This document shows, piece by piece, positions 1-10,131 of a stretch of 64,000 bases of DNA. A program made the position numbers and the translations under genes. Below the pieces are notes generated by a model. That model was not told the DNA's origin, searched no databases, and was given only the letters and a program-made list of their open reading frames with translations. How positions within the stretch are numbered: position 1 is the first letter of the stretch; each line of letters opens with the position of its first letter. This DNA is from Clostridium sp. GTDB lineage: Bacteria > Bacillota > Clostridia > Clostridiales > Clostridiaceae. The stretch is taken from assembly GCA_028692255.1 (NCBI GenBank), contig JAQUXS010000005.1:1-64000 (forward strand), written 5' to 3'.

Positions 1-190
1 TTTACTTTTACTTCTTTTAACAGATATAATAAAGGAAGGTTCTCAGCTTATTGCAGCTGGTCCTGACAGTGATATTGTTTCAAAGGCATTTAACTTAACT
101 CTTAAAGACAGCAGCACATATGCTCCTGGAATTCTTTCAAGAAAGAAACAAGTAATTCCACCAATTACTGATGCTTTTAAGGCAAAATAA
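1..190 (+). CDS. ppaC: C-terminal fragment of putative manganese-dependent inorganic pyrophosphatase (DHHA2 domain), truncated by window edge
   Basis: Frame 2 reads LLLLLTDIIKEGSQLIAAGPDSDIVSKAFNLTLKDSSTYAPGILSRKKQVIPPITDAFKAK* ; the LSRKKQV.PP..DA tail is typical of family II PPase. Confidence 0.75.
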   Translation, partial: LLLLLLTDIIKEGSQLIAAGPDSDIVSKAFNLTLKDSSTYAPGILSRKKQVIPPITDAFKAK

Positions 191-233
191 AAAAGAGGCT
201 TTTGCACTTAAGTGTGCAAAAGCCTCTTTTTTA
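191..233. terminator. Bidirectional intrinsic terminator between convergent ppaC-like gene and flgG
   Basis: Perfect inverted repeat aagaggcttttgcac-ttaagt-gtgcaaaagcctctt flanked by A and T runs. Confidence 0.9.
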
Positions 234-236
234 TTT

Positions 237-1001
237 CTATCTTTGAACTAGATTATTTATTATGCTCATCATATTATCTGCTACAGATACACCTTTAGAT
301 CCAAGCTCAAAAGCTCTTTGTGCTACTATCATATTTGTCATTTCAGTAGCCGCATCAACATTTGATGTTTCTACGTAACCTTGTTTTATTGAAACATTAT
401 TATTTACGAATACCTGTGCTCCATTTTTAGGAACATAAAGGTTATCTCCTACTGATACCATAGCATCACTTCCAACGGCATCATATATATTTATTTTACC
501 AACAGCACTGTTATTAACACTTAACGTTCCATCATCAGCAACAGTATAATTATCATTTCCCAAAGCAACTGCACCATTATTAAAAGCAATATCTAGTCTG
601 TCTCCATTATTATCTACAAGTCTTCCTTGAGTATCAAGCTGAAAGTCTCCACTTCTAGTATAAGCATAACTTCCATTTGGACGTATTACTCTAAAATAGC
701 CTTCTCCATCAATTGCTAAATTGGCTTTTAATCCTGTCTGCATTAAACTTCCTTGTTTATTATCTCTAATCATTTCAGTGCTTTTTACCCCTGTACCATA
801 CTGTGGATCAACAAGCCTTCCAGTATTATCAGTAACAGGTGTTCCCAGTCTAACTGAAGTTTCATATAGCAAATCACTAAAGCCTACGTTTGCAGATTTA
901 TAACCGTCAGTATTAACATTAGCAATATTATTTGATATCATATCAAGCTTTTGCTGCTGCGCATTCATTGTATCAACACAAGTGTACATCATTGAATCCA
1001 T
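237..1001 (-). CDS. flgG: Flagellar basal-body rod protein FlgG-type
   Basis: ISNNIANVNTDGYKS N-terminal motif and C-terminal NVDAATEMTNMIVAQRAFELGSK. Confidence 0.88.
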   Translation of the reverse strand: MDSMMYTCVDTMNAQQQKLDMISNNIANVNTDGYKSANVGFSDLLYETSVRLGTPVTDNTGRLVDPQYGTGVKSTEMIRDNKQGSLMQTGLKANLAIDGEGYFRVIRPNGSYAYTRSGDFQLDTQGRLVDNNGDRLDIAFNNGAVALGNDNYTVADDGTLSVNNSAVGKINIYDAVGSDAMVSVGDNLYVPKNGAQVFVNNNVSIKQGYVETSNVDAATEMTNMIVAQRAFELGSKGVSVADNMMSIINNLVQR

Positions 1002-1031
1002 ATAAAATCACCTTACCTAACATAAATTATT

Positions 1032-1787
1032 TTATTGTCCTACTGTCCCCACTTTTATTGCCTCTTGAATCGTTTGATCAGCTGACTGAACAACTTTTTG
1101 ATTAGCTTCAAAGTTTCTCATTGTAGACATCATGTCTACTGCCTCATCAGTAGAACTTACATTGGAACCTTCAAGTGAACCTTCCTGTACAGTAACATTT
1201 GCATTTTGTATAGGATTTGCTCCTGAGTATAAATTATTTCCAACTTTTTTAAGTGAATTATAATCGTTAAAATCCACAAGGTTCATTGAATATGCAGGGC
1301 TTCCATTTATATTTAAATTTCCATATCCATCACTAGAAATCTGTCCACTTCCAACATTTATAGGTTCCTCTGCACCTGTGCTTAAATTTTTGCCCATTAC
1401 ATAATCTCCATTTTCATCTGCTAAATAACCTTGTGAATTAACATGAAAATGTCCATCTCTCGTATAATAATTTTGATTATCAGAAGGATTCTTTACTGTA
1501 AAAAAGCCACGACCGTTAATTGCAAAATCAGTACTAAGATTAGTCGTAGTAATATTTCCTTGTGTAAATTCAGTTGTAGTTCCATCAATAGCACTTCCAA
1601 TACTCATTTCACCAAGAACATTTTTACCTTCATTATTTGCCATGAGTACATCTCTAAAAGTTTTAGCTTCCAGATTATCTTGCTTGAACCCATATGTATT
1701 TATATTTGCAATGTTATTTGATATCACATTTTCTTTATTTTGCTGAACTAACATGCCTGAAACAGCCGAATATATACTTCTTATCAT
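1032..1787 (-). CDS. flgF: Flagellar hook-basal body protein FlgF/FlgG-type
   Basis: [29 protein letters not shown] and C-terminal NVSSTDEAVDMMSTMRNFEANQK. Confidence 0.82.
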   Translation of the reverse strand: MIRSIYSAVSGMLVQQNKENVISNNIANINTYGFKQDNLEAKTFRDVLMANNEGKNVLGEMSIGSAIDGTTTEFTQGNITTTNLSTDFAINGRGFFTVKNPSDNQNYYTRDGHFHVNSQGYLADENGDYVMGKNLSTGAEEPINVGSGQISSDGYGNLNINGSPAYSMNLVDFNDYNSLKKVGNNLYSGANPIQNANVTVQEGSLEGSNVSSTDEAVDMMSTMRNFEANQKVVQSADQTIQEAIKVGTVGQ

Positions 1788-2011
1788 TTTCCCACTCCCT
1801 TACTATTTATTACTCTCATATCCTCAGGATATCTCATTCCATAATTGTAAGCTTTCTGTTCAATTGATGATTTGCTTAAGCTCACAATTGATTTTTCAGT
1901 TGCCATAAATAACGTAGCTATTATGATACCAATACCAATTCCCAAAAGTATTTTTCTATCGCAAATAAATTTAAGAAAATTTACTATTTTAGATATAAAT
2001 CTTTTATTAAT
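1784..2011 (-). CDS. Small single-TM protein (about 75 aa), probable ATT start, stop overlapping flgF start (ATGA)
   Basis: Open frame INKRFISKIVNFLKFICDRKILLGIGIGIIIATLFMATEKSIVSLSKSSIEQKAYNYGMRYPEDMRVINSKGVGK*; AGGGGGAG SD-like sequence upstream of ATT; not in supplied ORF track. Confidence 0.55.
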   Translation of the reverse strand: MNKRFISKIVNFLKFICDRKILLGIGIGIIIATLFMATEKSIVSLSKSSIEQKAYNYGMRYPEDMRVINSKGVGK

Positions 2012-2466
2012 AGTATCTCCCCCTTACCTATTCCAAGCTTTTGAGATATATCATCTTCAGATAGCCCCTTTTTCAAAAGTTTTTCAATTTCTTTTATTTG
2101 GGCACCATTTACAGGTCTTTTTGAATCTTCTTTTTTGTTATCTTTCTTGTTATCTTCATTGTGCTCATCTTTATTTATTTCTTCTGAATTTTCATTGTAA
2201 ATACCCTTATCTTTATATTCGTCATTTATATGAATACTTTTAATATTATTTGCAAATTTTTTATCATCTTTTAATTCTTCAATATCCTTTTGAAGTTCAA
2301 GTACCGTTTCAGCAAATTCTTTTCTCATCTCGCCTAATTTTAGTTCAAAATCTCCTGTGTTTTCTTTGGCTTCTTTCATCTTTTTGTCAAAGCTATTATC
2401 TTTAATTGCACGTAAATTTAAAACTACTAATAAGATGCCTATTAAAAGAAGTAAGAATGTAATCAT
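1984..2466 (-). CDS. Membrane-anchored coiled-coil protein with C-terminal HTH-like segment, flagellar operon
   Basis: N-terminal TM, charged coiled coil, C-term EIEKLLKKGLSEDDISQKLGIGKGEILLI. Confidence 0.6.
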   Translation of the reverse strand: MITFLLLLIGILLVVLNLRAIKDNSFDKKMKEAKENTGDFELKLGEMRKEFAETVLELQKDIEELKDDKKFANNIKSIHINDEYKDKGIYNENSEEINKDEHNEDNKKDNKKEDSKRPVNGAQIKEIEKLLKKGLSEDDISQKLGIGKGEILLIKDLYLK

Positions 2467-2481
2467 ATTAACAACTCCAAA

Positions 2482-3207
2482 CTATTCATATTTTAACTTT
2501 TTCATTGCTTTTCTAAGGTGCATTATTGCTCTTGTGTGAAGCTGGCACACCCTTGATTCAGAAACCAAAAGAACTTTACCTATTTCTTTTAGCGTAAAGC
2601 CTTCATAGTAATATAGTGACAAAACTGTTTTATCTTTTTCATTTAATAAATCCAATGCTTTTGTAAGATATTCTATTTCTTCTTTTTCTTCTAAGCTTTT
2701 TTCTGGGCTTGGACTCTTGTTATCCTCAACTGCTCCAATTAATGGCATGTCATCGTCATCTGAAAATATCAAACTTTCAAGGGATACTACTGATATATAA
2801 TTTATATAATTCTCAATTTTGCAAAATTCATTCATTGATATTTCCATATTCTCTGCAATCTCATCATTAGTAGGTTCTCTTAAAAATTGTTTTTGTAATT
2901 TTTCCACAACTTGATTGTATTTATTTAACTTATCCATTGCACCTTTGGATATTGGGCTATTTTTTCTAAGTTCATCTATCATTGATCCCTTTATCCTTAT
3001 AGAAGCATAACTTGAAAATTTCATACCCTTACTTGAATCAAATTTATTAAATGCATCCATAAGTCCAACCATTCCATAACTTACTAGATCTTCGTATTCA
3101 ATATACTTTGATTTGCCTATAATTACTCTTGATGCAATATATTTAACTAATGGAATATATTTCTTTACAATTTCTTCTTTATTATCAAGAATCCCAACCA
3201 CAGACAT
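2482..3207 (-). CDS. sigD: Flagellar sigma factor FliA/SigD (sigma-28)
   Basis: EDLVSYGMVGLMDAFNKFD and SIRIKGSMIDELRKN motifs; C-terminal sigma-4 HTH. Confidence 0.92.
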   Translation of the reverse strand: MSVVGILDNKEEIVKKYIPLVKYIASRVIIGKSKYIEYEDLVSYGMVGLMDAFNKFDSSKGMKFSSYASIRIKGSMIDELRKNSPISKGAMDKLNKYNQVVEKLQKQFLREPTNDEIAENMEISMNEFCKIENYINYISVVSLESLIFSDDDDMPLIGAVEDNKSPSPEKSLEEKEEIEYLTKALDLLNEKDKTVLSLYYYEGFTLKEIGKVLLVSESRVCQLHTRAIMHLRKAMKKLKYE

Positions 3208-3218
3208 ACTTAATCCCC

Positions 3219-3884
3219 CTAATTTTTTTTCATGTGTTCCCTCATAAGCTTAAAAATATAAACTACAATTTTATCTCTTGCTTTATCATCAATTTTATAG
3301 AATGAAAATCCACATACATTTGCTTTAGTTATAGCATCTTTATCTGACCTTACACATTTGCATATTACAGGTATACTTTCATTTTCAATAGGAATTTTAG
3401 CTAGAAAGAAATCATCTTTTTTTATATTCTGACTAGATATAAATTTGAAACCTCCACCGCTTATATCTACTATAAATCCCTTAAAAAATTCTCCTGTATT
3501 TTTTAAAACTTTATTAATTGATTCTTTATTTAATTCTTTATCAATTTTAATAAATTGAGCTTCTTTTGAAACTTCAATTCTAAAGAATTTTCTTCGCTGT
3601 ACCTTTTTTATATATGCTGGCTTATTTAGAACTATTAATTTTACTTTATCTGTTTTTCTTCCAACAACATCTGTTATAAATGAATACACATTGTTTTTAT
3701 CATAGTATATAACCTCTACAGTAACACCTTTTGATGGCATTGCATATTCTCCATTACTAACAGGAAGGCTTATCGATATAGCATTTTTATCTATATCCTG
3801 AACATTACTCTTATAAACTTTGTTATCAATTAAGATCTCACATTTTGTATTTACGTTAAGTTCATCAATTTTACTATCCATCAA
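3219..3884 (-). CDS. PilZ-domain (YcgR/YpfA-like) c-di-GMP binding protein
   Basis: RRKFFRIEV...VDISGGGFKFIS matches PilZ RRxxR..D/NxSxxG pattern. Confidence 0.82.
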   Translation of the reverse strand: MMDSKIDELNVNTKCEILIDNKVYKSNVQDIDKNAISISLPVSNGEYAMPSKGVTVEVIYYDKNNVYSFITDVVGRKTDKVKLIVLNKPAYIKKVQRRKFFRIEVSKEAQFIKIDKELNKESINKVLKNTGEFFKGFIVDISGGGFKFISSQNIKKDDFFLAKIPIENESIPVICKCVRSDKDAITKANVCGFSFYKIDDKARDKIVVYIFKLMREHMKKN

Positions 3885-3892
3885 AAAACTCC

Positions 3893-4771
3893 TTATGAAA
3901 ATATATTAAATATCTTTTTAAAAAGCCCCGTGAGACTTGTTCCACTATTATTTGGAATTCCTAGAAGCCTATCAGCTATTTTAGAAATATCTTTTGCAGC
4001 GCTGCAATTTGGTGAACTTAGAACAAATGGATCTTGATTTCTAACTGCCTTAGTTACCACTGTATCCTCTGAGATGTTTCCCATATACTGCACATCAACT
4101 TTTAAAAATGTATTAACTGCATTTTTAAACTTTTTAAAAACTTTTTCTCCCTCGGAAATATCAAAAGTTCTGTTTACAACAATTTTTGCGTTATTCTTTA
4201 CTTTAAAATGAACTACTGCTTTCATAAGACTGTAGGCATCTGTAAGGGATGTTGGTTCCGGCGTCGTAATAATAATAAGTTCATCACAGCAAGAAATAAA
4301 TCCAAGCACACTTCTGTTTATTCCAGCTCCTGTATCCATTATTATATAATCAACATCCCCTATTTTAGAAAGCTTATTTAAAAATGCATTTCTCTTATCA
4401 TTTGAAATTTCATTAACTCTCATCATTCCACTGCCGCCTGGTAAAAGCTTAACTCCATATTCTCCTTCAACTATTACTTCATCAATTGACTTATCATTAA
4501 AAATAACATCATATACATTGTATTTTGGTAGGAATCCAAGAAGTATGTCGTCATTACCCATTCCCATATCAGCATCAAAAATAAGAACTTTCTTTCCACT
4601 TTTCTGCAAAGTAAGAGCTAAATTCACAACAAAATTACTTTTACCAACGCCACCTTTTCCAGAAGTTACAGTTATTATAGTAGGTTTATTGTCATTACCA
4701 TTTGCACCATTATCAGCTTCTTCATTATTACCATATGCCATCTGTCTTAATTTCTGTGCTTGATCTAACAT
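3893..4771 (-). CDS. flhG: FlhG/YlxH MinD-like ATPase
   Basis: TVTSGKGGVGKSNFVVNLAL deviant Walker A; location next to flhF. Confidence 0.9.
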   Translation of the reverse strand: MLDQAQKLRQMAYGNNEEADNGANGNDNKPTIITVTSGKGGVGKSNFVVNLALTLQKSGKKVLIFDADMGMGNDDILLGFLPKYNVYDVIFNDKSIDEVIVEGEYGVKLLPGGSGMMRVNEISNDKRNAFLNKLSKIGDVDYIIMDTGAGINRSVLGFISCCDELIIITTPEPTSLTDAYSLMKAVVHFKVKNNAKIVVNRTFDISEGEKVFKKFKNAVNTFLKVDVQYMGNISEDTVVTKAVRNQDPFVLSSPNCSAAKDISKIADRLLGIPNNSGTSLTGLFKKIFNIFS

Positions 4772-5928
4772 ACAGTTTCAACTCCCATAATAAGATTTGA
4801 AATTTCTTTAGAACCTAAGACTTTTATATCATCAGGCACATTTTGACCTGTAGTAACATAACAAACTGGTTTTTTTGCATAATTTAGAATGTTTAAAATC
4901 GAACCATAAGTTGTAGTCTCATCAAGTTTTGTTATTATAACACTATTATAATTTAAAATTGAGTATCCCTCAACTATAGATTTAATATCCCTATTTTTGG
5001 TAGTGCAACTCATAACAAGATTTATATTTGTAGAATGTGTTTTTTCTATAAAAGCTCTTAGTTCAGAAATCTGCATTGCATTTTTACTGCTTCTTCCTGT
5101 TGTATCTACAAGTATGACATCACGATCCTTCATTGAATCTATAGCTTTTTCCATATCTTTTATAGAAAACACAACCTCAAAAGGTAAATTCATAATATCA
5201 GCATAAGTTTTTAGCTGTTCAACTGCACCAATTCTATAGGTATCTACAGTTATAAGTCCAACTTTTTTATTTTCAACAAGAGAAAGCTTTCCAGCAAGCT
5301 TTGCAATTGTTGTAGTTTTGCCAACCCCTGTTGGCCCAACGAACACAACAACATGATCAGTTTTAAATTGTACAGTTTTAATAACTTTTTCCAAGACATT
5401 TTTTACTTTCTCTTCTTCACTTAAATCACTTTTATCAAGTTTCACCATATGTATAACATCTTCAATTATGGTTTCATCTAAATCATAAGATTCTAATGTT
5501 TTAAAAAGTTCATTTTTTTCATTTTGTGGCTTTCCCTCTTTAATAGAATTAATCATGCTTTTCATTTCGCGCATTTCATTTATCAATTCATTACTTGTAC
5601 TTCCCTGTATTTTTGAATTTAGATTATTACCTCTATTTTCTTTTTCAGATGAATTCTTTTTAATTGCCTTTTTAATTGCCTCAATACTCTGTGTTATATT
5701 AGGTGAAGAATCCTCGTCTTCATTATCAAATACTGTCCTTTTCCTGCTTACTTTATTAATACTTTCAGATGCAGCTGTAACCTCAATTTGTTTTGAAGAT
5801 AAAAATCCAAAAATGCCTTTTTTATGAACTTTCCTTTGACTTATTATTACAGCATCTTTTCCCATTTCACGCCTAATTTTTGTCATAGCTTCATTCATGT
5901 TATTTACAATGTATTTTTTAATAATCAT
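4765..5928 (-). CDS. flhF: Flagellar biosynthesis SRP-like GTPase FlhF
   Basis: FVGPTGVGKTTTIAKLA, VDTYRIGAVEQLKTYA, DTTGRSSKN. Confidence 0.93.
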   Translation of the reverse strand: MIIKKYIVNNMNEAMTKIRREMGKDAVIISQRKVHKKGIFGFLSSKQIEVTAASESINKVSRKRTVFDNEDEDSSPNITQSIEAIKKAIKKNSSEKENRGNNLNSKIQGSTSNELINEMREMKSMINSIKEGKPQNEKNELFKTLESYDLDETIIEDVIHMVKLDKSDLSEEEKVKNVLEKVIKTVQFKTDHVVVFVGPTGVGKTTTIAKLAGKLSLVENKKVGLITVDTYRIGAVEQLKTYADIMNLPFEVVFSIKDMEKAIDSMKDRDVILVDTTGRSSKNAMQISELRAFIEKTHSTNINLVMSCTTKNRDIKSIVEGYSILNYNSVIITKLDETTTYGSILNILNYAKKPVCYVTTGQNVPDDIKVLGSKEISNLIMGVETVC

Positions 5929-7997
5929 TATATATTAACAGCTCCTTCTGCATTTATCTGAACGTCATTAGGTATTTCATTAAGTGAAAGTACAGTTACA
6001 TTTGGGAACACCATTTCAACAAGTTTTCTAACTGCTGGTCTTATCTTAGGTGAAACTAAAAGTGCAGGCTGATTTTCCGGGAAATATATGGAATCCAAAG
6101 TGTTTTTAATGCTAGTTAATATTTTTGAAGTAGTATCTGGATCAACAGCTGGGAACGATCCTTTCATTGACTTTTGAATGTTGTTTGCAATAGTTTTTTC
6201 CACTTCTTGTGAAAAAGTAGCTACTACAATTTTATTATCTTCACTTATAAGAGGATTACAAATTGTCCTTCCAAGTCCCATTCTTACATATTCAGTAAGG
6301 ACTTCTATGTCCTTTGTATCTCTTGAATTATCAGCAAGTGTTTCCATTATAGTTACCATATCTTTAATTGGAACTTTTTCTTTAAGTAAATTTTGAAGTA
6401 CTTTTTGAAGCTCTCCAATTGTCATAAGATCTGGTATAAGTTCATCAACAACTGCACTGTATTTTTCTTTCATAGAATCAATAAGCGCTTTAACTTCCTG
6501 TCTCCCAAGAAGTTCATATGAATGAGATTTTATAGTTTCTGTTAAATGAGTAACCATAACCGTTGTCGGGTCAACTACTGTAAAGCCTTTTATTTCAGCT
6601 TCCTCTCTTTGGTCTTTATTTATCCATACAGCTGGAAGGTTAAAGGTAGGCTCTACAGTTTTAATGCCTTGTATTTCTCCGTTTTCACCAGTTGGATCCA
6701 TTGATAAAAGCATACTAGGCATAAGTTCTCCTTTTGAAACTATAGTTCCCCTTATTTTTACAACGTATTCGTTTGTCTTAAGCTGCAAATTATCTCTTAT
6801 TCTTATAGGCTGTACTACTATTCCCATTTCAATAGCACACTGCCTTCTAACAGATGCAATTCTTTGAAGAAGATCTCCTCCTGAAGCTTCATCTGCCAGA
6901 GGTATAAGTCCATATCCAATTTCAATTTCCATAGGTTCAACAGAAACAAGGTTCATAACATTTTCAGGTTCCTTACTTTCTTTCTGTGCAATTTCATCAT
7001 TTTTGGCTGTTTCTTTTTGCATTGTCTTATTCTTTTCATCTTTAAATAACATATATGCACAAACACCACATGCAATTGCAAGAATTAAAAATGCCAATGT
7101 TGGGAAACCTGGTAAAAAACCCATTATAGTTAAAAGTAAACTTGCAATTGCAAGAGCCTTTGGAAAAGTTGTTAACTGAGACACAAGTTGTGTTCCAAAA
7201 TCAGTATCATTCCCACCAGAACGCGTTACAATAATACCTGTAGCAACAGAAATCAAAAGAGCTGGGACCTGACTTACAAGTCCATCACCAACACTTAATT
7301 TTACATAAGTTTGTGCTGCCTCTCCTGCACTCATATTAAGCTGCATAATACCTATTGCAAAACCTGCAATAATATTAATTGCAACAATAATAATACTAGC
7401 AACTGCATCACCTTTTACAAACTTAGAAGCACCATCCATAGATCCATAAAAATCTGCTTCCTTTTGAAGGTTCTGCCTTTTTTCTTTTGCTTCCATGTCA
7501 TTTATAAGTCCTGCATTAAGATCAGCATCAATACTCATCTGTTTACCTGGCATTGCATCCAATGTAAATCTTGCAGCAACTTCTGCAACTCTTCCTGCAC
7601 CATTAGTAATAACAATAAATTGTACTATTATAATTATTAGAAATATTATTATTCCAACAGCATAATTTCCACCTACAACAAAGTTTCCAAAAGCACTTAT
7701 TACTTCTCCTGCATTAGCCTGTGTTAATATTAATCTTGTTGAAGAAATATTAAGTCCAATTCTAAACAGTGTTGTAATAAGAAGCAACGTAGGAAATACC
7801 GACAATTGTAAAACTTCTGTTGTAAACAATGTTGTTAAAATTATAATTACTGCTATTGTTATATTAGTAACAATAAGCACATCCAAAAGTGGTGTTGGAA
7901 GTGGTATTATAATCATAAGTACAATTGCAACTACTCCAAATGCTACAAAAACATTTGCATTATCTTTTAGACTAAATTTTCTCTTGTTATTGTTCAT
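5928..7997 (-). CDS. flhA: Flagellar export protein FlhA
   Basis: RFTLDAMPGKQMSIDADLNAGLI motif, full-length FHIPEP family. Confidence 0.96.
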   Translation of the reverse strand: MNNNKRKFSLKDNANVFVAFGVVAIVLMIIIPLPTPLLDVLIVTNITIAVIIILTTLFTTEVLQLSVFPTLLLITTLFRIGLNISSTRLILTQANAGEVISAFGNFVVGGNYAVGIIIFLIIIIVQFIVITNGAGRVAEVAARFTLDAMPGKQMSIDADLNAGLINDMEAKEKRQNLQKEADFYGSMDGASKFVKGDAVASIIIVAINIIAGFAIGIMQLNMSAGEAAQTYVKLSVGDGLVSQVPALLISVATGIIVTRSGGNDTDFGTQLVSQLTTFPKALAIASLLLTIMGFLPGFPTLAFLILAIACGVCAYMLFKDEKNKTMQKETAKNDEIAQKESKEPENVMNLVSVEPMEIEIGYGLIPLADEASGGDLLQRIASVRRQCAIEMGIVVQPIRIRDNLQLKTNEYVVKIRGTIVSKGELMPSMLLSMDPTGENGEIQGIKTVEPTFNLPAVWINKDQREEAEIKGFTVVDPTTVMVTHLTETIKSHSYELLGRQEVKALIDSMKEKYSAVVDELIPDLMTIGELQKVLQNLLKEKVPIKDMVTIMETLADNSRDTKDIEVLTEYVRMGLGRTICNPLISEDNKIVVATFSQEVEKTIANNIQKSMKGSFPAVDPDTTSKILTSIKNTLDSIYFPENQPALLVSPKIRPAVRKLVEMVFPNVTVLSLNEIPNDVQINAEGAVNI

Positions 7998-8010
7998 TTG
8001 AATTCATCCC

Positions 8011-9837
8011 TTACCTCTTTTTCATCTTGAATACTATAGCCAGTATTTCGGCAACAGCCTGGTACATTTCAGTAGGTATTTCATCTTCAATTTCAACCTC
8101 TTTATATATAAGTCTTGCAAGAGGTTTATTCTCAATTATTGGAACCTCATTTTCTTTAGCAACTTCCTTTATCTTAAGTGCAACTCTATCAAGTCCCTTT
8201 GCCAAAAGTACAGGTGCATTTCCATCTCCCTCTACATATTTAAGTGCTACTGCAACATGAGTAGGATTTGTTATTACAACTGTAGCATCAGGTACACTTG
8301 ACATCATTCTTCTTGAAGCAAGTTCTCTCATCTTCTGCTTTCGTTTTGATTTTACTTTAGGATCTCCTTCATCTTGCTTAAATTCATCCTTTACTTCCTG
8401 CTTAGACATTTTTAGCTCTTTGTTAAACATAAAACGCTGATATATATAGTCGGTGGCTGCAATAATTGCCATTATAACCGAGATTTTTAAAAATATAGAT
8501 ACTATAAGTCCCTTTAAAACATTTGGTATTGCTGTGAAATTAAGTGTATTCATGGCAAGTATATTATTAAAATTACTCATAATAAATTGATAACCAACTA
8601 TTCCTACAACTAATACAACTAATACATCCTTTAGAAGATCAACTACTGTTCTAACTGAAAACATTTTTTTAAAACCTGATATTGGATTTAGTTTTTTAAA
8701 ATCTGGTTTAAGTGACTCACCTGTAAACATAAATCCTGTCTGCATTATATTTGCAGCAATTCCAGCAACCATTATTGGAACTGCAAAACATAAAAATATA
8801 ATACCTATATTATAAAGTGCATATATAAAAACATGTTGAACTGTATAAAACGTTAATTCTTTTCCAACATAATCACTAAAATATACAATCATCATAGTTC
8901 TAAGTCTGTTATATAAAAAATCTCCTAAAGTTACTAAAATAATACTCGATGTTAAAAGGGTAACAGCTAAAGGTATATCTTTACTCCTTGCTACTTGACC
9001 TTTTTTCCTTGCATCGCTCTTTTTCTTTGGAGTTGCATTTTCTGTCTTATCATCTGCTGCAAATATTATTATGCCAGGAAGTATTTTATAAAATCCCTTC
9101 CACATGTCCGGTATCATATTAAAAGCATGTGCCATAAGATCTACTATGACTGGAAGTGAAAGTGTTAAAACAAATAAACCTAAAAGTACTTTCACAGGAA
9201 GACTTAATATCATAACATTAAGCTGCGGCACTGTTCTTGAAATAAGACCAAGTACTATATCTGTAATAATTAATATTAAAATTATTGGAAGTGCTATTCT
9301 AATTGCTATGCCAAAAAACTGTATAAAAGCATTTAATGCATACATTGCAGATCCATCTCCCAATGAGAAACTACCTATGCTTATAACTTTAAAACTGTCC
9401 ATAATTGCTTTTATTAAAATAAGATGTCCATCCATAAGCAAAAATATAATGACTCCCAAAAATTGAAGTAAATTCTCAATAACAGTTGTATTTGTCTTAA
9501 GTGTTGGATTGTAAATTGACATCATGGCAAAACCCATTTGAGTATCTATAAATTGTCCTGCAATTCTTCCACATATAAATGCTAAGTTTGTAAGATATCC
9601 AAGTGCTAAGCCTGTTATAACTTCAAAGCAACACTTCTGAAAATATAACAAAGTATTAGTATCATTTAAACTGGAATAATTAATACCTGATATTACAAAA
9701 TAAGCTATTAGCATTGACAATCCTATTTTAGCCATATTGGGAAATCCATTTGGGAAAAGTACCTCAAGCGCTATAAAAAATGTAAGTACTCTTAAAAATA
9801 TTAAAAATAATGCTGAAAAATAGGTAATATTAATCAT
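8011..9837 (-). CDS. fliR-flhB: FliR-FlhB fusion flagellar export protein
   Basis: N-terminal FliR-like TM region followed by KTENATPKKKSDARKKGQVARSKD and NPTH autocleavage site of FlhB in one 608-aa ORF. Confidence 0.95.
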   Translation of the reverse strand: MINITYFSALFLIFLRVLTFFIALEVLFPNGFPNMAKIGLSMLIAYFVISGINYSSLNDTNTLLYFQKCCFEVITGLALGYLTNLAFICGRIAGQFIDTQMGFAMMSIYNPTLKTNTTVIENLLQFLGVIIFLLMDGHLILIKAIMDSFKVISIGSFSLGDGSAMYALNAFIQFFGIAIRIALPIILILIITDIVLGLISRTVPQLNVMILSLPVKVLLGLFVLTLSLPVIVDLMAHAFNMIPDMWKGFYKILPGIIIFAADDKTENATPKKKSDARKKGQVARSKDIPLAVTLLTSSIILVTLGDFLYNRLRTMMIVYFSDYVGKELTFYTVQHVFIYALYNIGIIFLCFAVPIMVAGIAANIMQTGFMFTGESLKPDFKKLNPISGFKKMFSVRTVVDLLKDVLVVLVVGIVGYQFIMSNFNNILAMNTLNFTAIPNVLKGLIVSIFLKISVIMAIIAATDYIYQRFMFNKELKMSKQEVKDEFKQDEGDPKVKSKRKQKMRELASRRMMSSVPDATVVITNPTHVAVALKYVEGDGNAPVLLAKGLDRVALKIKEVAKENEVPIIENKPLARLIYKEVEIEDEIPTEMYQAVAEILAIVFKMKKR

Positions 9838-9850
9838 TTAATAGTCACAC

Positions 9851-10120
9851 CTATCTAGTTATATTTGCTATCATTTTAAATATACTGATAGTAAAATCAT
9901 CCATTGTATGCATAATCCAAGCACTTAATAGGATTCCAACTGCTGCAACTGCCAAAAGCTTTGGAACAAATGTAAGTGTCTGTTCCTGTATCTGCGTTGT
10001 GGCCTGAAATATACTTATTATAAGTCCAACAACAACTGAAACTATTAAAAAAGGAGCAGCTATTAGCATTGTTGTATATATAGCTTGTTTTAAAGTACTT
10101 AAAAGTATAAGTTCTGACAT
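9851..10120 (-). CDS. fliQ: Flagellar export protein FliQ
   Basis: 89 aa, two TM, PFLIVSVVVGLIISIFQATTQIQEQTLTFVPK. Confidence 0.95.
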   Translation of the reverse strand: MSELILLSTLKQAIYTTMLIAAPFLIVSVVVGLIISIFQATTQIQEQTLTFVPKLLAVAAVGILLSAWIMHTMDDFTISIFKMIANITR

Positions 10121-10131
10121 ATGCTATCACC

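Noticed and set aside
721-903. Plus-strand ORF antisense to flgG (and similar antisense ORFs throughout, e.g. 17653-18180, 10121-10510)
   Set aside because: All lie opposite strongly supported minus-strand genes and look like reverse-frame translations
9897-10130. Overlapping minus-strand ORF (77 aa) in another frame across fliQ
   Set aside because: FliQ frame has clear family match; the alternative is Tyr/Cys/Asn-rich out-of-frame translation
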